From Pectinatus sottacetonis (GTDB lineage Bacteria > Bacillota > Negativicutes > Selenomonadales > Selenomonadaceae), in the NCBI RefSeq assembly GCF_015732155.1, contig NZ_WIQK01000001.1, forward strand, positions 2,366,001 through 2,430,000: 64,000 bases of DNA, read 5' to 3'. A program made the position numbers and the translations under genes. Each line of letters opens with the position of its first letter. Within the stretch, counting starts at the first letter, position 1. Positions 19,578 through 29,355 of this stretch are shown here, piece after piece. The notes under the pieces are model-generated. The model was not told where the DNA came from, did no database searches, and saw only the letters and a list, made by a program, of their open reading frames with translations.

Positions 19578-20687
19578 ATGATCTATGTCGGCATTGATAT
19601 TGCCAAGCTCAATCACTTTGCTTCCATTTTATCTTCTGATGGTAAAGTCCTAATTGAACCATTTAAATTCACAAATGACAATGATGGCTTCTGTAGGCTG
19701 CTCGATGTCCTGGAACATTTTGACAAAGACTGCCTCATCATTGGTCTTGAATCTACGGCTCATTATGGCAACAATCTTGTCGAATTCCTTGTTTTCAGGC
19801 ATTTTCATGTGAGTATTCTTAATCCTCTTCAGACTTCTTCTATGCGAAAGAACAGAATTCGCAAAACCAAGACTGACAAGGTTGATACTTTCATTATTGC
19901 CCAAACTCTTATGACTCAGCCTTACAGACTTTTCACTCAGTACGATATTAATTTACTGTATCTGAAAAATTTAGGGCGTTTCCGTCAAAAACTGATGAAG
20001 CAGCGTACACGTAATAAAATTATGCTTACTTCTTATTTGGATCAGGCTTTTCCTGAACTTCAGTATTTTTTTAACGGAATACATCATAAGGCTGTATACG
20101 CCACACTAAAGGCGGCTCCCTCACCGGATAAAATAGCTTCCATGCATATGACTCATCTGGCTCATCTTCTTAAAAATGCTTCCAATGGTCATTTTAAAAA
20201 AGATAAAGCTCAAGAATTAAGAGTTCTAGCACAGAAGTCTATCGGTTCCAGCGATAGTTCTATATCTATTCAGATAACCCAGACCATTGAGCAGATCGAG
20301 TTGCTAAATAGCCAAATTGAGGATGTGGTATCCAATATAAAAAACATTCTGCTTTCCTTGGATACTGTCATCATGACCATTCCCGGCATTAGCTATCTTG
20401 AAGCCGGAATTATTCTAGGTGAAATAGGTAATATTCAGCGTTTTTCAACACCACATAAACTACTTGCTTTTGCTGGACTTGATCCTTCCGTTCATCAATC
20501 TGGAAATTTCAATGCCAATCACACTAGAATGTCTAAAAGAGGCTCAAGATACCTCAGATTCGCCTTAATATATGCGGCTTACAATGTGGTAAGAAACACT
20601 GATATATTTAAGCAGCTTTACAATAAAAAACGTGATGCTGGATTAAATCACTATGGTGCATTAGGTCACTGCGCTGGCAAACTATAA
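19578..20687 (+). CDS. IS110-family recombinase (DEDD/serine type), C-terminally truncated
   Basis: 369 codons. The N-terminal RuvC-like DEDD domain has [18 protein letters not shown] and the [11 protein letters not shown] aspartates. The C-terminal Transposase_20 domain has [18 protein letters not shown] and [22 protein letters not shown], with the serine expected as nucleophile. The protein stops at GHCAGKL, where relatives continue for some 20-30 residues; the stop lies at the left end of an IS3-type insertion, and the missing tail does not reappear beyond that insertion. Confidence 0.88.
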   Translation: MIYVGIDIAKLNHFASILSSDGKVLIEPFKFTNDNDGFCRLLDVLEHFDKDCLIIGLESTAHYGNNLVEFLVFRHFHVSILNPLQTSSMRKNRIRKTKTDKVDTFIIAQTLMTQPYRLFTQYDINLLYLKNLGRFRQKLMKQRTRNKIMLTSYLDQAFPELQYFFNGIHHKAVYATLKAAPSPDKIASMHMTHLAHLLKNASNGHFKKDKAQELRVLAQKSIGSSDSSISIQITQTIEQIELLNSQIEDVVSNIKNILLSLDTVIMTIPGISYLEAGIILGEIGNIQRFSTPHKLLAFAGLDPSVHQSGNFNANHTRMSKRGSRYLRFALIYAAYNVVRNTDIFKQLYNKKRDAGLNHYGALGHCAGKL

Positions 20688-21979
20688 TGGTCTCATAAAT
20701 TAAGACATTTTCTGAACACGTTTATAATGAACCTGATATACTGTAGATAACACTCGAAAGAAGGTTCATTTATGTCTCGGAAAAGAAGAAATTTCACAGC
20801 AAAATTCAAATCGGATCTTGTTCTTGAACTGCTCAAGGGTGAGAAAGATCTCAACTCGGTAGCTACCGAAAATAGCATACAGCCAAATCTTTTGCGAAAC
20901 TGGAAAAAGGAATTTCTTGATAAAGCCTCTGTTGTATTCGATGATTCCCGTGAGGAGAATATCAGAGAAAAGCTTGATGAGGAACGCAAAGAGAAAGAAG
21001 AATATGCGAAAAAGGTTGGCCAGCTCACCATGCAGGTGGACTGATTGAAAAAAAATCTACAGAACTCCTTGGACCTGACTACGAAAGTAAATTTAGTCCG
21101 AAACCTTTTGACGACTAAGGAACTTCCAGCTCAAAAAGGCGCTGAATTACTTGAAGTAAATCGTACTAGCATTTATTACAAAGGAACGCCAGTTTCAGAA
21201 GAAGAGCTTGCATGTAAGGCCATTATAGACAGTATTCATACGGATAATCCCGCTTGGGGCGCACGTCAAATATCATTTCAACTTAAAAACCTCGGTTATT
21301 TAGTAGGGCGCAGGAAAGCACGCCGATATATGACGGAAATGGGAATTGACGCGATATATCCGAAGATGAATCTTTCAAAGCGCATGCAGCAGGCAAAGGT
21401 ATGTCCTTACTTAATGCGTAATGCCGTAATATCTCGGCCAAATCAAGCCTGGTCAATAGACATCACCTATATTCCCATCAAGCGAGGATTCCTTTATTTG
21501 ACTGCTGTCATCGATTGGTATAGCCGATGTATTGTTGGCTGGGAAGTAGATGATACATTGGATACAAGAATGGTCATTCATGCACTTGGAAAAGCTTTTA
21601 GAGTTGCCAAGCCACTAATTTTAAATTCAGATCAGAGGTGTCAATTCACCAGCAATGAATATATTGAATTTCTCAAGGGGAATAATATCCGTCAAAGCAT
21701 GGATGGGAAGAGACGATGGGCTGACAATATTATGATTGAACGTTGGTTTCGAAGTTTCAAGTATGAAGAAGCTTATCTGACCCAATATGCCAACCTAAAA
21801 GAGGCGCGTCAAGCAATTAAGAAGTATATCTATACCTACAATTTTAAACGGCATCATTCAGCAATTGATTATCAGGTGCCAGCTACGCTGTACTATCCAG
21901 CAATGCTGATAGACTATGCCACGGCTTAAGGTTCATTATAAAATCGTTAGATTTCTGTCTTGACAAGTGAGCCATTATA
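20683..21979 (+). mobile_element. IS3-family element 1, degenerate
   Basis: Imperfect terminal inverted repeats: left TATAATGGTCTCATAAATTA followed by AGACA; right end reads inward CTATAATGGCTCACTTGTC followed by AAGACAG. It encloses orfA and orfB. It separates a truncated IS110 gene from a truncated minus-strand gene whose sequences are unrelated, so the locus rearranged after or during insertion. No target duplication is evident. Confidence 0.75.
20772..21929 (+). pseudogene. IS3-family transposase orfA/orfB, split by an in-frame TGA
   Basis: OrfA (HTH_Tnp_1: SRKRRNFTAKFKSDLVLELL, then NWKKEFL and a leucine zipper) ends QLTMQVD-stop at 21042-21044, where relatives read VDWLKK; orfB resumes in the same frame from TTG 21045. 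OrfB has an rve integrase core with DITYIPIK (D1), LNSDQRCQFTS (D2; relatives usually have Gly where Arg stands) and the E in NIMIERWFRSFKYE. A TGG-to-TGA change plus an A8 run at the expected frameshift site suggests a dead copy. Confidence 0.8.
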
Positions 21980-22359
21980 GGGACATAGGCAATATATTTT
22001 CCAAATTGCGCCATTTTATTTATGAAGTCTTCTTTAAATTTGTACATATTATTTTCGATATTTAAAATATCATAGTCAACACTAGATGCACAACATATAG
22101 GTATTTTGTCATCACCATTAAATCCAAATGTCATATTAAGCAATTTATCATTTGGAATCACTACTTTATTATCTTTCATTATAGATATTTTTGATAATTT
22201 TATATCTATGGGTTTTTGACCATCATATTTATCTCCACGATATGTATCTTCTAGTTCCCTAAAATATCCACTAGCTTTGAAATAAATTTTCCCATTTAAA
22301 AAATCTTTTCTCCATTCTTCTTGTGCAAAAAATTTTATGATTCCAATTGGATATCTCAT
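21980..22359 (-). pseudogene. Unknown protein, C-terminus cut by IS3 element 1
   Basis: The minus-strand gene starts at ATG 22359 after GAAGGTG. About 126 native residues remain; after KYIAYV the frame runs into the IS end. The N-terminal pattern (FLNGKIYFKASGYFRELEDT, then YRGDKYDG) belongs to a family of unknown function that I recognise from accessory regions but cannot name. It is divergent from the 687-aa gene, sharing a 172-bp AT-rich intergenic region, so the two may have been a unit. Confidence 0.6.
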
Positions 22360-22531
22360 TTTGTGAACACCTTCAAATATAATAATTATTTATAATTATT
22401 ATACGCTTATACTATTAGAAAAAGTATTATGTTTTATAAATTTTCAATGTAAATATGTTTTAATTTAGTGTAATATAATTTTTGTAGATAAATTAATATA
22501 CTATAGTTCGTTTTGGAAAGGAAATTAATAA

Positions 22532-24595
22532 ATGAAATATTATAATGCTCATATTTGGGAAGTTTTTTTAAATGCTATTGAGAAAATAAGTCAAATTGAA
22601 TCACTTAATATAACTAATATTGATACGTTAAAAGGGAAATGCGTTTCACTTGCATATTATGATGCTTTAAATGATCATTCAAAGTATCAAACTACACTTT
22701 ACAAAGAAGAACAAGATGGAGATATTTTCAACTCATATTTTTTTATTATAGCCGCCAAACATTTATTATTAATAGAATTAATAGATAATGATGAGTCAAA
22801 AAAGTCTATTCGTATTATATTAGAAAAGCTACATAATTATTTAGGCAATAATTATTATTTTTATAATAAACCTGAAATTATTAAAAAGCTTATTTTATAT
22901 GGCAACATGTTTAAGATGAACAATATTTATCTTGAACAAGATAAATACATTATAAGAATTGCGGAGTCAGCAAGATATTTAAGGGAAAAAGGAATAGAAC
23001 TTTCTATAAAAAAAGGATGTATAGATTTTTGTGAACAAAAAGTATTTGAATTATTAGATAAGAAAGTTGCTGGTGTTGGTGGTATAAATAGTTATGTATA
23101 TTTATTTGAAAAATTTATTCGCCAATTATATATACCAAAAATTGATAGATATTTAATTTCTAGAACCGTTAATAAAGAAAGGAACGAGCCTATTAATTTA
23201 TTAATGCAATTATCTGGGAGACATTTACAGGATAGTCCTAAGTGTAAATTATTGGATACTTTAATAAATGAAGAAATTGTTTCTATTGCGAGAGCTTTAT
23301 TGGATATAAAAGATGTATCCGGAGAATCGTCATTTGAATATGCTTGCATGGATATAAGGGATTTTACGTATTATTTAAATAGTGAATTACATTTCGATAA
23401 AATTTGTATTCCTATGCAATATTCAAAGAAATTTATATTAAAATCGTTAGACTATTTAATTGAACCGTGGTTTAGTCATGCATATCGTAAATATTGTTAT
23501 AGAGATTATAAAATAGTTGCTGAATATGTGTTATCATTAAAATTATTTAATGGATTTATCAATGAAAGTGACATGAAAAAGCAAACACATATTGCAAAAT
23601 ATAAAATAAATCAAATTTTAGAAGATATATCAATACCTGTGTACAGTGTAAATAAAAACTATACTTCAGTAGATGCTCCTACTAATTTATTTTCCAAACC
23701 TTTAATATATTTTCCAAAACGTGGATATTATATGATTGACCAACATTTTTCAGGAATAGGATTTTATTTTTCAATATATAATTTAATAAAATCTCATTAT
23801 GCTAGTCTTGATAAAGAACAAGGTGATAATGTTGAAAAAATATTAAAAGACGAAATGACTTCAAAGGGGTATGCATATGGATGTGGTGAATATCCAAGTA
23901 TGAATAATATTCCTGCGGGGCAATGTGATTTAGTTATTAATGAAAATGAATTATATTTTTTTGAAATAAAAAAGCGCTCTATAATGAATGAATTCAACAA
24001 TGTAGATGATGTAGCATTGCTTGCTTCATTGGGTATGGGAATGATACGTGCGCAAAAGCAAGCATTTGCACATGAATTGTATTTGAAGGAAAACCAACAG
24101 CTTAGTTTGAATAATGGTAATTATATTATAAATTTTGATCATAATAAATTTCCTGCCAGAAAGATAAGTGTTTGTTTTAGTGAATATTCTTATTTGACAA
24201 GTAAAACATTCTCAAAAAATTTATTAGAAATATTACTTATTGGAGAATTTAAAACAGCGGATGCAAATAAACAAAGCGAATTATATCGTTTGAATTGCTA
24301 TGGTAATGAATTAAAAAATATTGTAAATGACATATATGATGGAATAAGACATAGAGCAAATGAAGTAACATTTGGTTCTTTATTTTGTAGTTTACAGCAA
24401 ATATTAACGGCATTATGGTGTACTAATACTGAAACTGAATTTATGAAAATAATAGATAGATGGACCTATTTTCAGGATAAAACACTTGATCCATATGTAA
24501 GTATAGTTGAACACTTATACACAGGCTCAAATTTAAGTAATGATCTATTACAAACATTAAAAAGGAATCACCAGAAAAGTATATTAATAAGATAA
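22532..24595 (+). CDS. 687-aa protein with a putative PD-(D/E)XK nuclease domain
   Basis: I do not recognise the full-length family. Residues 1 to about 420 look alpha-helical with no membrane segment. Residues about 430-540 fit a PD-(D/E)XK core: E in NVEKILKDEM, D in AGQCDLVI, then strand LYFFEIKKR supplying the E-x-K, and a later QKQAF helix. The very low GC and many Asn/Ile/Lys codons look foreign. AAAGGA precedes ATG. Lying in an IS-rich island beside remnants of defence genes, it is a candidate anti-phage nuclease; a non-defence role is not excluded. Confidence 0.65.
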   Translation: MKYYNAHIWEVFLNAIEKISQIESLNITNIDTLKGKCVSLAYYDALNDHSKYQTTLYKEEQDGDIFNSYFFIIAAKHLLLIELIDNDESKKSIRIILEKLHNYLGNNYYFYNKPEIIKKLILYGNMFKMNNIYLEQDKYIIRIAESARYLREKGIELSIKKGCIDFCEQKVFELLDKKVAGVGGINSYVYLFEKFIRQLYIPKIDRYLISRTVNKERNEPINLLMQLSGRHLQDSPKCKLLDTLINEEIVSIARALLDIKDVSGESSFEYACMDIRDFTYYLNSELHFDKICIPMQYSKKFILKSLDYLIEPWFSHAYRKYCYRDYKIVAEYVLSLKLFNGFINESDMKKQTHIAKYKINQILEDISIPVYSVNKNYTSVDAPTNLFSKPLIYFPKRGYYMIDQHFSGIGFYFSIYNLIKSHYASLDKEQGDNVEKILKDEMTSKGYAYGCGEYPSMNNIPAGQCDLVINENELYFFEIKKRSIMNEFNNVDDVALLASLGMGMIRAQKQAFAHELYLKENQQLSLNNGNYIINFDHNKFPARKISVCFSEYSYLTSKTFSKNLLEILLIGEFKTADANKQSELYRLNCYGNELKNIVNDIYDGIRHRANEVTFGSLFCSLQQILTALWCTNTETEFMKIIDRWTYFQDKTLDPYVSIVEHLYTGSNLSNDLLQTLKRNHQKSILIR

Positions 24596-24913
24596 TTAAT
24601 TTACAATTATAAAAATCGGGACTTCTTCATAGATTGTGTAAACCTTCAAGCTGATGTAATATAAAATCAGTTTGGAGGTTTTATTATGAGATAGTAAACT
24701 AAACAACTTTTTTAAGGGTATGACTTTATCCACTGTTTTATTTGAGCGCTCAATTTTACACTGTTGCATATATTTTAGCTGCTTCTTTTAGAAATACTTT
24801 TACAGCAAGCCGTAGATAATGCTGTTTTGGATAATGGAAAAAAACCATTCTGTAAGTAATTTTAGAATCAATTTGAAAGTATTTTAAAGGCCTGATGGAT
24901 GGAGAATTCCTTA
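24596..24913. other. 318-bp remnant region, no intact gene
   Basis: Contains a segment reading outward as GGTTTACACAATCTATGAAG (reverse of about 24628-24647), resembling IS256/mutator-type ends, followed by GGAGG and ATG-AGA-TAG near 24686, which looks like a transposase start cut after two codons. The rest is gene debris leading into the truncated LysR gene. Assignment is tentative. Confidence 0.3.
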
Positions 24914-25711
24914 TTAATGTGTCACTACCAATGTAGCACTGAGCTCGTTACTACAGATATTATAGGCTGTTGATAGTTGATCTACTTCTAGAATTATTGG
25001 TGGTTGAATATTAAAATCCATACATAATTGATCATATCTAATTCGGGTGTCATTTCCTTTCCTAAGAATTATAAAAGGAATATTATGAAAAATTGAAAAT
25101 GGAACAGATTTGTTAGATTTTTTGTCTGTAGTTTTAGATAAAACCTGTCTGCTTGTCATACTTCTTGATAAATATTGATCTTCAATTTTTTTACAAAGAG
25201 GTTGAGATATAACAACATATAAGCTTTCATAAAAAAGTGGAACTGTAAAATATACCGATTCATCTATAGGATAATTATCAAGAATTACATCAAGAGTTCC
25301 CTTATGTAATTTTTCATTTAACGAATCAATATTGCCTTCGTACAAGTTTACTTTAATAAGTGGATGTATTTTTGAAAACTGAGTCACTATTTTAGGAAGA
25401 ATAAAGGATGAAATAATATTACAAGCACCAATAGAAATTTCACCGCTTTTAAGTCCACGTATATCAGTTAAATATGTTTCAAATTCATGTTCGTACTGCA
25501 TGATTTTTTCAATATAATTAATATATGCACTTCCTACTTTAGTTAATTGTACAGGTGAAGTATTACGATTGAATATAGGAACACCGATTTTAGTTTCAAC
25601 TTTCTTTACCATAGCACTTAGACAAGGTTGAGAAACGTATAGTCTTTTTGCTGCTTTGGAAAAACTTTGTTCTATATATACTGCGTATATATATTCTTTA
25701 TTCTTAAACAT
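24914..25711 (-). CDS. LysR-family transcriptional regulator, probably C-terminally truncated
   Basis: 265 aa from ATG 25711, chosen for the GATGGGGG ribosome site. N-terminal winged HTH (FSKAAKRLYVSQPCLSAMVKKVE), then the LysR substrate domain from about residue 90 (GEISIGACNIISSF). Family proteins are near 290-300 aa; this one ends shortly after STAYNICSNELSATL, so roughly 30 residues appear lost at the debris region. It is divergent from the racemase gene, which it probably regulated. Confidence 0.8.
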   Translation of the reverse strand: MFKNKEYIYAVYIEQSFSKAAKRLYVSQPCLSAMVKKVETKIGVPIFNRNTSPVQLTKVGSAYINYIEKIMQYEHEFETYLTDIRGLKSGEISIGACNIISSFILPKIVTQFSKIHPLIKVNLYEGNIDSLNEKLHKGTLDVILDNYPIDESVYFTVPLFYESLYVVISQPLCKKIEDQYLSRSMTSRQVLSKTTDKKSNKSVPFSIFHNIPFIILRKGNDTRIRYDQLCMDFNIQPPIILEVDQLSTAYNICSNELSATLVVTH

Positions 25712-26102
25712 ATTGCCCCCATCTATTATAGTTAATATTATCTTCGTATAATATAAATGAATATTTATGATAAATATAAATGAATAAGTATTTGTAATAA
25801 CGATAGCAAAGATATACAATTATGTCAACAAAGGAGATGACTATTACAAGAGGATAAATGTAGGCTTACAGTAGATATATTATAAGTTATGTATATTACA
25901 AAAATAAAAAGAGAAAAAACATTTTACATTATTTCATAAGATATCCCTTATATATAGAAGGTATTCTAATGAAGCTCTTAACTTTTTTGTTAATTCTTAA
26001 CATTATATTTGGAAGCCTGGGGGAAATGAATATTACAGATGAATAAGTATATATTTGTAATAATGATAACATTAATATATACTTTTTAACAAAGGAGGAA
26101 AA
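25712..26102. promoter_or_regulatory. LysR-racemase divergent control region with a duplicated promoter/RBS module
   Basis: Two related segments, about 25780-25840 and 26038-26100, each contain ATGAATAAGTAT, then TTTGTAATAAYGATARC, an ATATAC stretch and AACAAAGGAG. The second delivers the racemase ribosome site; the first leads only into a short non-genic stretch. The repeated half-sites are plausible regulator targets. Confidence 0.5.
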
Positions 26103-26714
26103 ATGGCGGGTAAATCAATAGGTATACTTGGTGGTATGGGACCAGCAGCAACTTGTGATTTAATGCAAAAGATTATTTCTATGACAGATGCAACTAAAGA
26201 CCAGCAGCATATACATATTTATGTTGATTGTAATACTAACATTCCAGATAGAACAGATGCCATTTTGCACAATGGGAAGAACCCCATTCCCGAAATGGTA
26301 AAAAGCGGAATTAAACTTCAGTCTAATGGTGCAGATGTTTTAATAATGCCTTGTAATACAGCACATTTCTTTTATGATGAAATTGTAAAATATTTTGATA
26401 TTCCGGTTCTTCATATGCCAAGGGAAACTGTTAAAATTCTAAATAAAAGAAAAATTAAAAAAGTTGGCCTATTGGCTACCGATGGCACAATACAAAGTGG
26501 CGTATATAAAAATGTTTTAGATGAAGGCAATATACAATGTATATATCCAAATAAAGAAGAACAAAATATAATTATGAATTTGATTTATTCTTATATAAAA
26601 AAGGGAATAATAGCTTATAATTTATTACCTATAGAAAAAGTAGTAAATGTTATAGATAATTTAAATATGCGGGGAGCCGAAAATATTATACTGGGTTGTA
26701 CAGAATTACTATAA
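26103..26714 (+). CDS. Aspartate/glutamate racemase family protein, C-terminally truncated
   Basis: 203 codons against about 230 in the family. N-terminal IGILGGMGPAATCDLM, the first catalytic Cys in IMPCNTAHFF and the second in ILGCTEL are all present. The frame then ends within two codons, exactly where an IS3-type end (TATAATGAACCCATAAATTA) begins, so the C-terminal helix is missing and activity is doubtful. Cofactor-independent racemases of this type interconvert D- and L-aspartate or glutamate. Confidence 0.8.
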   Translation: MAGKSIGILGGMGPAATCDLMQKIISMTDATKDQQHIHIYVDCNTNIPDRTDAILHNGKNPIPEMVKSGIKLQSNGADVLIMPCNTAHFFYDEIVKYFDIPVLHMPRETVKILNKRKIKKVGLLATDGTIQSGVYKNVLDEGNIQCIYPNKEEQNIIMNLIYSYIKKGIIAYNLLPIEKVVNVIDNLNMRGAENIILGCTELL

Positions 26715-26830
26715 TGAACCCATAAATTAAGACAAAAAATCAGTTGTTTTTAAGTTAGGTATTGACTAATATTTTAGATGAAGGAGACATTCTTATGAAA
26801 CGTAATCCGCACTATAATGGCTCACTTGTC
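26710..26830. mobile_element. Remnant of IS3-type ends between two truncated genes
   Basis: The left part (26710-26735) matches the left end of IS3 element 1 in pattern (TATAATGNNCNCATAAATTA, then AGACA) and includes an orfA-like ribosome site and start (GAAGGAG, ATG 26794, six or seven codons). It is then joined to CTATAATGGCTCACTTGTC (26812-26830), identical for 19 bases to the right end of IS3 element 1 but in an orientation that leaves no IS body. Deletion or recombination between copies is the likely cause. Confidence 0.6.
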
Positions 26831-26997
26831 TTTATTGCGGTTCCACGTCCATATGAACCAGTATACATACTGTGCTCCATCTCACTTTCGCTATCCCAAA
26901 AGGCACGGTTTACAGCTTTTGTTATTCTTTGGTATCTCGTTGAAATGGTTTTTCTGATACTTTGATCAATTGAATGTTTCTGTACACTTGAACTCAT
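26820..26997 (-). pseudogene. N-terminal stub of a CBASS-type nucleotidyltransferase (CD-NTase/SMODS)
   Basis: Minus strand from ATG 26997 (AAGGGAG upstream). About 57 residues remain: YQRITKAVNRAFWDSESE, then HSMYTGSYGRGTAIKTS, the GSYGRGTA motif being the Gly-Ser signature of nucleotidyltransferases. The first catalytic Asp pair, expected right after KTS, is lost at the IS junction. The spacing fits the SMODS/CD-NTase class that makes cyclic oligonucleotides in CBASS defence; other polymerase-beta-like enzymes are possible. Confidence 0.6.
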
Positions 26998-27068
26998 AAA
27001 AGGTTCTCCCTTCATAGCTAAGTGATTGAGCTACGATGTCTGTAAAATCGTCAACCACTTATTTCACT

Positions 27069-27106
27069 AAAAACCTGCCTATAGTATAACATATAGGCAG
27101 GTTTTT
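27069..27106. terminator. Bidirectional terminator hairpin
   Basis: AAAACCTGCCTATA pairs with TATAGGCAGGTTTT around a short loop, with T and A runs on the two sides. It lies between the nucleotidyltransferase stub and the helicase 3' end. Confidence 0.8.
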
Positions 27107-27209
27107 TAACCAATTATTTGGCATGCCTGCATTCATTGATTACCAATTTCTTTAGCCAATTTGATTATAGTATGAATCAATGAAATATCAAACCACAATT
27201 CAAATTTAG

Positions 27210-29306
27210 TTATTTTAATACAAATTTTCTTTTTGAAAATGATTTTACATCATTTAAATTTCTAACTACTTGCTTTATAGGAGATACTTCTAAAACACTT
27301 TCTTGATATTTTTTCATTCTGCTATCAAGAATAGATAATATGCCTGTATCTTCATTAGATCGAATTAGTCTGCCTATGCCTTGGCGTAGTTTTCTTAACA
27401 TTTCTGGTATTGTGACTTCGTTCCGATTATTACTATAAGTTGAAACTTTATAATCGATAATTGGATCAGGAACAGGGAATGGTAATCTTACTATAATAAC
27501 TGAAGATATATCTGGTCCTTTTATATTAAAACCTTCCCATAAACCAGTAGATAATAATATTCCCTTATCTTTTTTATACATTCTTATGATTTCCTTTTGT
27601 GATGTCTCTGAAGATTGTATAAGTATTTTCCATTTAAGATGTAATTCGTTTAAATTCTCATATACGCAATTCATATCTTTCTTTGATGTAAATAGGCATA
27701 ATGTCCTTCCTGTTGTGATATCGGCAAGTTCTTTTATCCGTTTGGAAATTTCATCTAGATATTTTTCGTGGTCATCAGTTGGAGAAACTATATCATTTGG
27801 GATATACATAATTGAATTATCATCATAATTGAAGGGAGATTTTTTTGATTCACCTAAATTACCCTCATAGCCAATTGTGCTTCTTTGATAATCATATGCA
27901 TGTTCATTTGAAAGATTATTTTGACATAATGTAGCAGAAGTAAGAATTTTGGGTGTTAAATTATCATTGAAAAGCATTTCCTTCAGGTAATTGTCTATGT
28001 TTTTAGGTGCTGAGCATATTGCCAATTTATTATCTGTATCTTCATCTTCCTGAAACCAAAGAATATTATCCGATTCAGGTAAAAAAGCATTTATTAGTTC
28101 TATAAAATCTTCTAAATCCGCTATTATTTTTCCATCTTTATCAATAGGCAAATCAGATACATCTATTTCTTTATGAACATTACGCAAAAACTTTAGCCAG
28201 CCATCAATGCCATTTTTATCTGTATTTTTACCTTTAAAATAATAGAATTTTGTAGCATCTTCATGCTGTTCATCCTCTTTCCTATATTTTGTAATATATT
28301 TAACTTCATTAGTAAAAATTTTGTTTATACTATTTTTCATAATGGTAATATTTTTTTCCGTTTTCCCTTGTAAAATACCATGTTGTTTTTTTTGTAATGC
28401 TGTTTGAATTTTATCCATTAAAGATAAAAGATTATCCTTATTTTTTGATATAGTTAATTTTAAACGAGTCTTTTCTTCTAGATTATGTGCTTCATCTATT
28501 ATGTAAAGAATTGCATTTTCATTTAATAAACCTCTGCCTTTTTGCCTTAATAATTTTAAATGAACAATAAACATATCCATATTTATAATTATAATTTTTG
28601 CCTTACCACCATTATTGATGTTTTTTCTCATTTTGTTATAGTAGCATTTATCTTTATATATACATTGCCTTTTTTCATTAGCACATGAATCACCACAAAT
28701 CTGTTGCCATTGGCTAGGGGTAATCTTTTTTTTAAAATCATCTCGTTCAATTGCATTCTTAATATTTAGAATCCAGTCAGGATAATTTTTTATCTTCTTA
28801 TCTTGCCAAGTTAACTTTTTTTTATTACACTCTTTTCCCTTTATAATTTTCTTTTTTTCCATTAAATCCGCTATCTTTTTTGGACATATATAATTTCTTG
28901 CACCTTTTGCCAATGTTGGAATAATTTCAAATGGTTCATGAACATATTCAGATATTATTTTGCAAGTATATCCTACATCTTTCATTAATTGATCTGATAA
29001 TGCTATTGAGGCTGTTACTAATACAATTGGACGAGATAAACGACGTTGTACTAACAAAGCTGGAATTAAATAAGCAAATGATTTGCCAATCCCTACACCA
29101 GCTTCTACCATTATATTTTCTCTTGCATATATACTTTGAGCAATTTCATAAGACATAGATACTTGCCCAATCCTTTTTTCCATGCCTTTTTTATCCTGTA
29201 GTTGCATTAGTATTTTTTCAGTTATTTCAGGTATATTATGTAATTTTTCATGCCATTCATTATCAGTTAAATATGATTCATCATACAAGTAATCTGTCAT
29301 ACTCAT
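27210..29306 (-). CDS. DinG/XPD-like ATP-dependent helicase
   Basis: 698-aa superfamily 2 helicase. Walker A EAGVGIGKS near residue 70, DEAH box in YIIDEAHNLEE near 270, and motif VI RQGIGRLIRS near 645. Four cysteines between motifs I and II (NYICPKK, ICGDSC, CIYKDKCYY) match the Fe-S cluster domain of DinG/XPD. There is no exonuclease domain. It unwinds DNA or R-loops 5' to 3' in the family. AAAGAGG precedes the ATG. Its place in the island among defence remnants suggests an accessory rather than housekeeping role. Confidence 0.85.
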   Translation of the reverse strand: MSMTDYLYDESYLTDNEWHEKLHNIPEITEKILMQLQDKKGMEKRIGQVSMSYEIAQSIYARENIMVEAGVGIGKSFAYLIPALLVQRRLSRPIVLVTASIALSDQLMKDVGYTCKIISEYVHEPFEIIPTLAKGARNYICPKKIADLMEKKKIIKGKECNKKKLTWQDKKIKNYPDWILNIKNAIERDDFKKKITPSQWQQICGDSCANEKRQCIYKDKCYYNKMRKNINNGGKAKIIIINMDMFIVHLKLLRQKGRGLLNENAILYIIDEAHNLEEKTRLKLTISKNKDNLLSLMDKIQTALQKKQHGILQGKTEKNITIMKNSINKIFTNEVKYITKYRKEDEQHEDATKFYYFKGKNTDKNGIDGWLKFLRNVHKEIDVSDLPIDKDGKIIADLEDFIELINAFLPESDNILWFQEDEDTDNKLAICSAPKNIDNYLKEMLFNDNLTPKILTSATLCQNNLSNEHAYDYQRSTIGYEGNLGESKKSPFNYDDNSIMYIPNDIVSPTDDHEKYLDEISKRIKELADITTGRTLCLFTSKKDMNCVYENLNELHLKWKILIQSSETSQKEIIRMYKKDKGILLSTGLWEGFNIKGPDISSVIIVRLPFPVPDPIIDYKVSTYSNNRNEVTIPEMLRKLRQGIGRLIRSNEDTGILSILDSRMKKYQESVLEVSPIKQVVRNLNDVKSFSKRKFVLK

Positions 29307-29355
29307 ATAGGCCTCTTTCTATATATTGGATTGTCAACACTTTGTCGGACACTTT

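Noticed and set aside
14924-21929. TGA read as tryptophan (genetic code change) because two mobile genes have TGA where Trp is expected
   Set aside because: lon, prfB and other host genes use TGA as stop and TGG for Trp, and a functional RF2 gene is present; nonsense mutation is simpler.
26762-26965. 67-aa plus-strand frame starting MKRNPHY
   Set aside because: Only the first few codons look like an IS orfA start; the rest is antisense to the nucleotidyltransferase stub.
27107-27209. Short minus-strand open tail (reads KFELWFDISLIHTIIKLA) after the helicase stop
   Set aside because: No start codon or ribosome site, and an in-frame stop lies a short way upstream; not distinguishable from chance.
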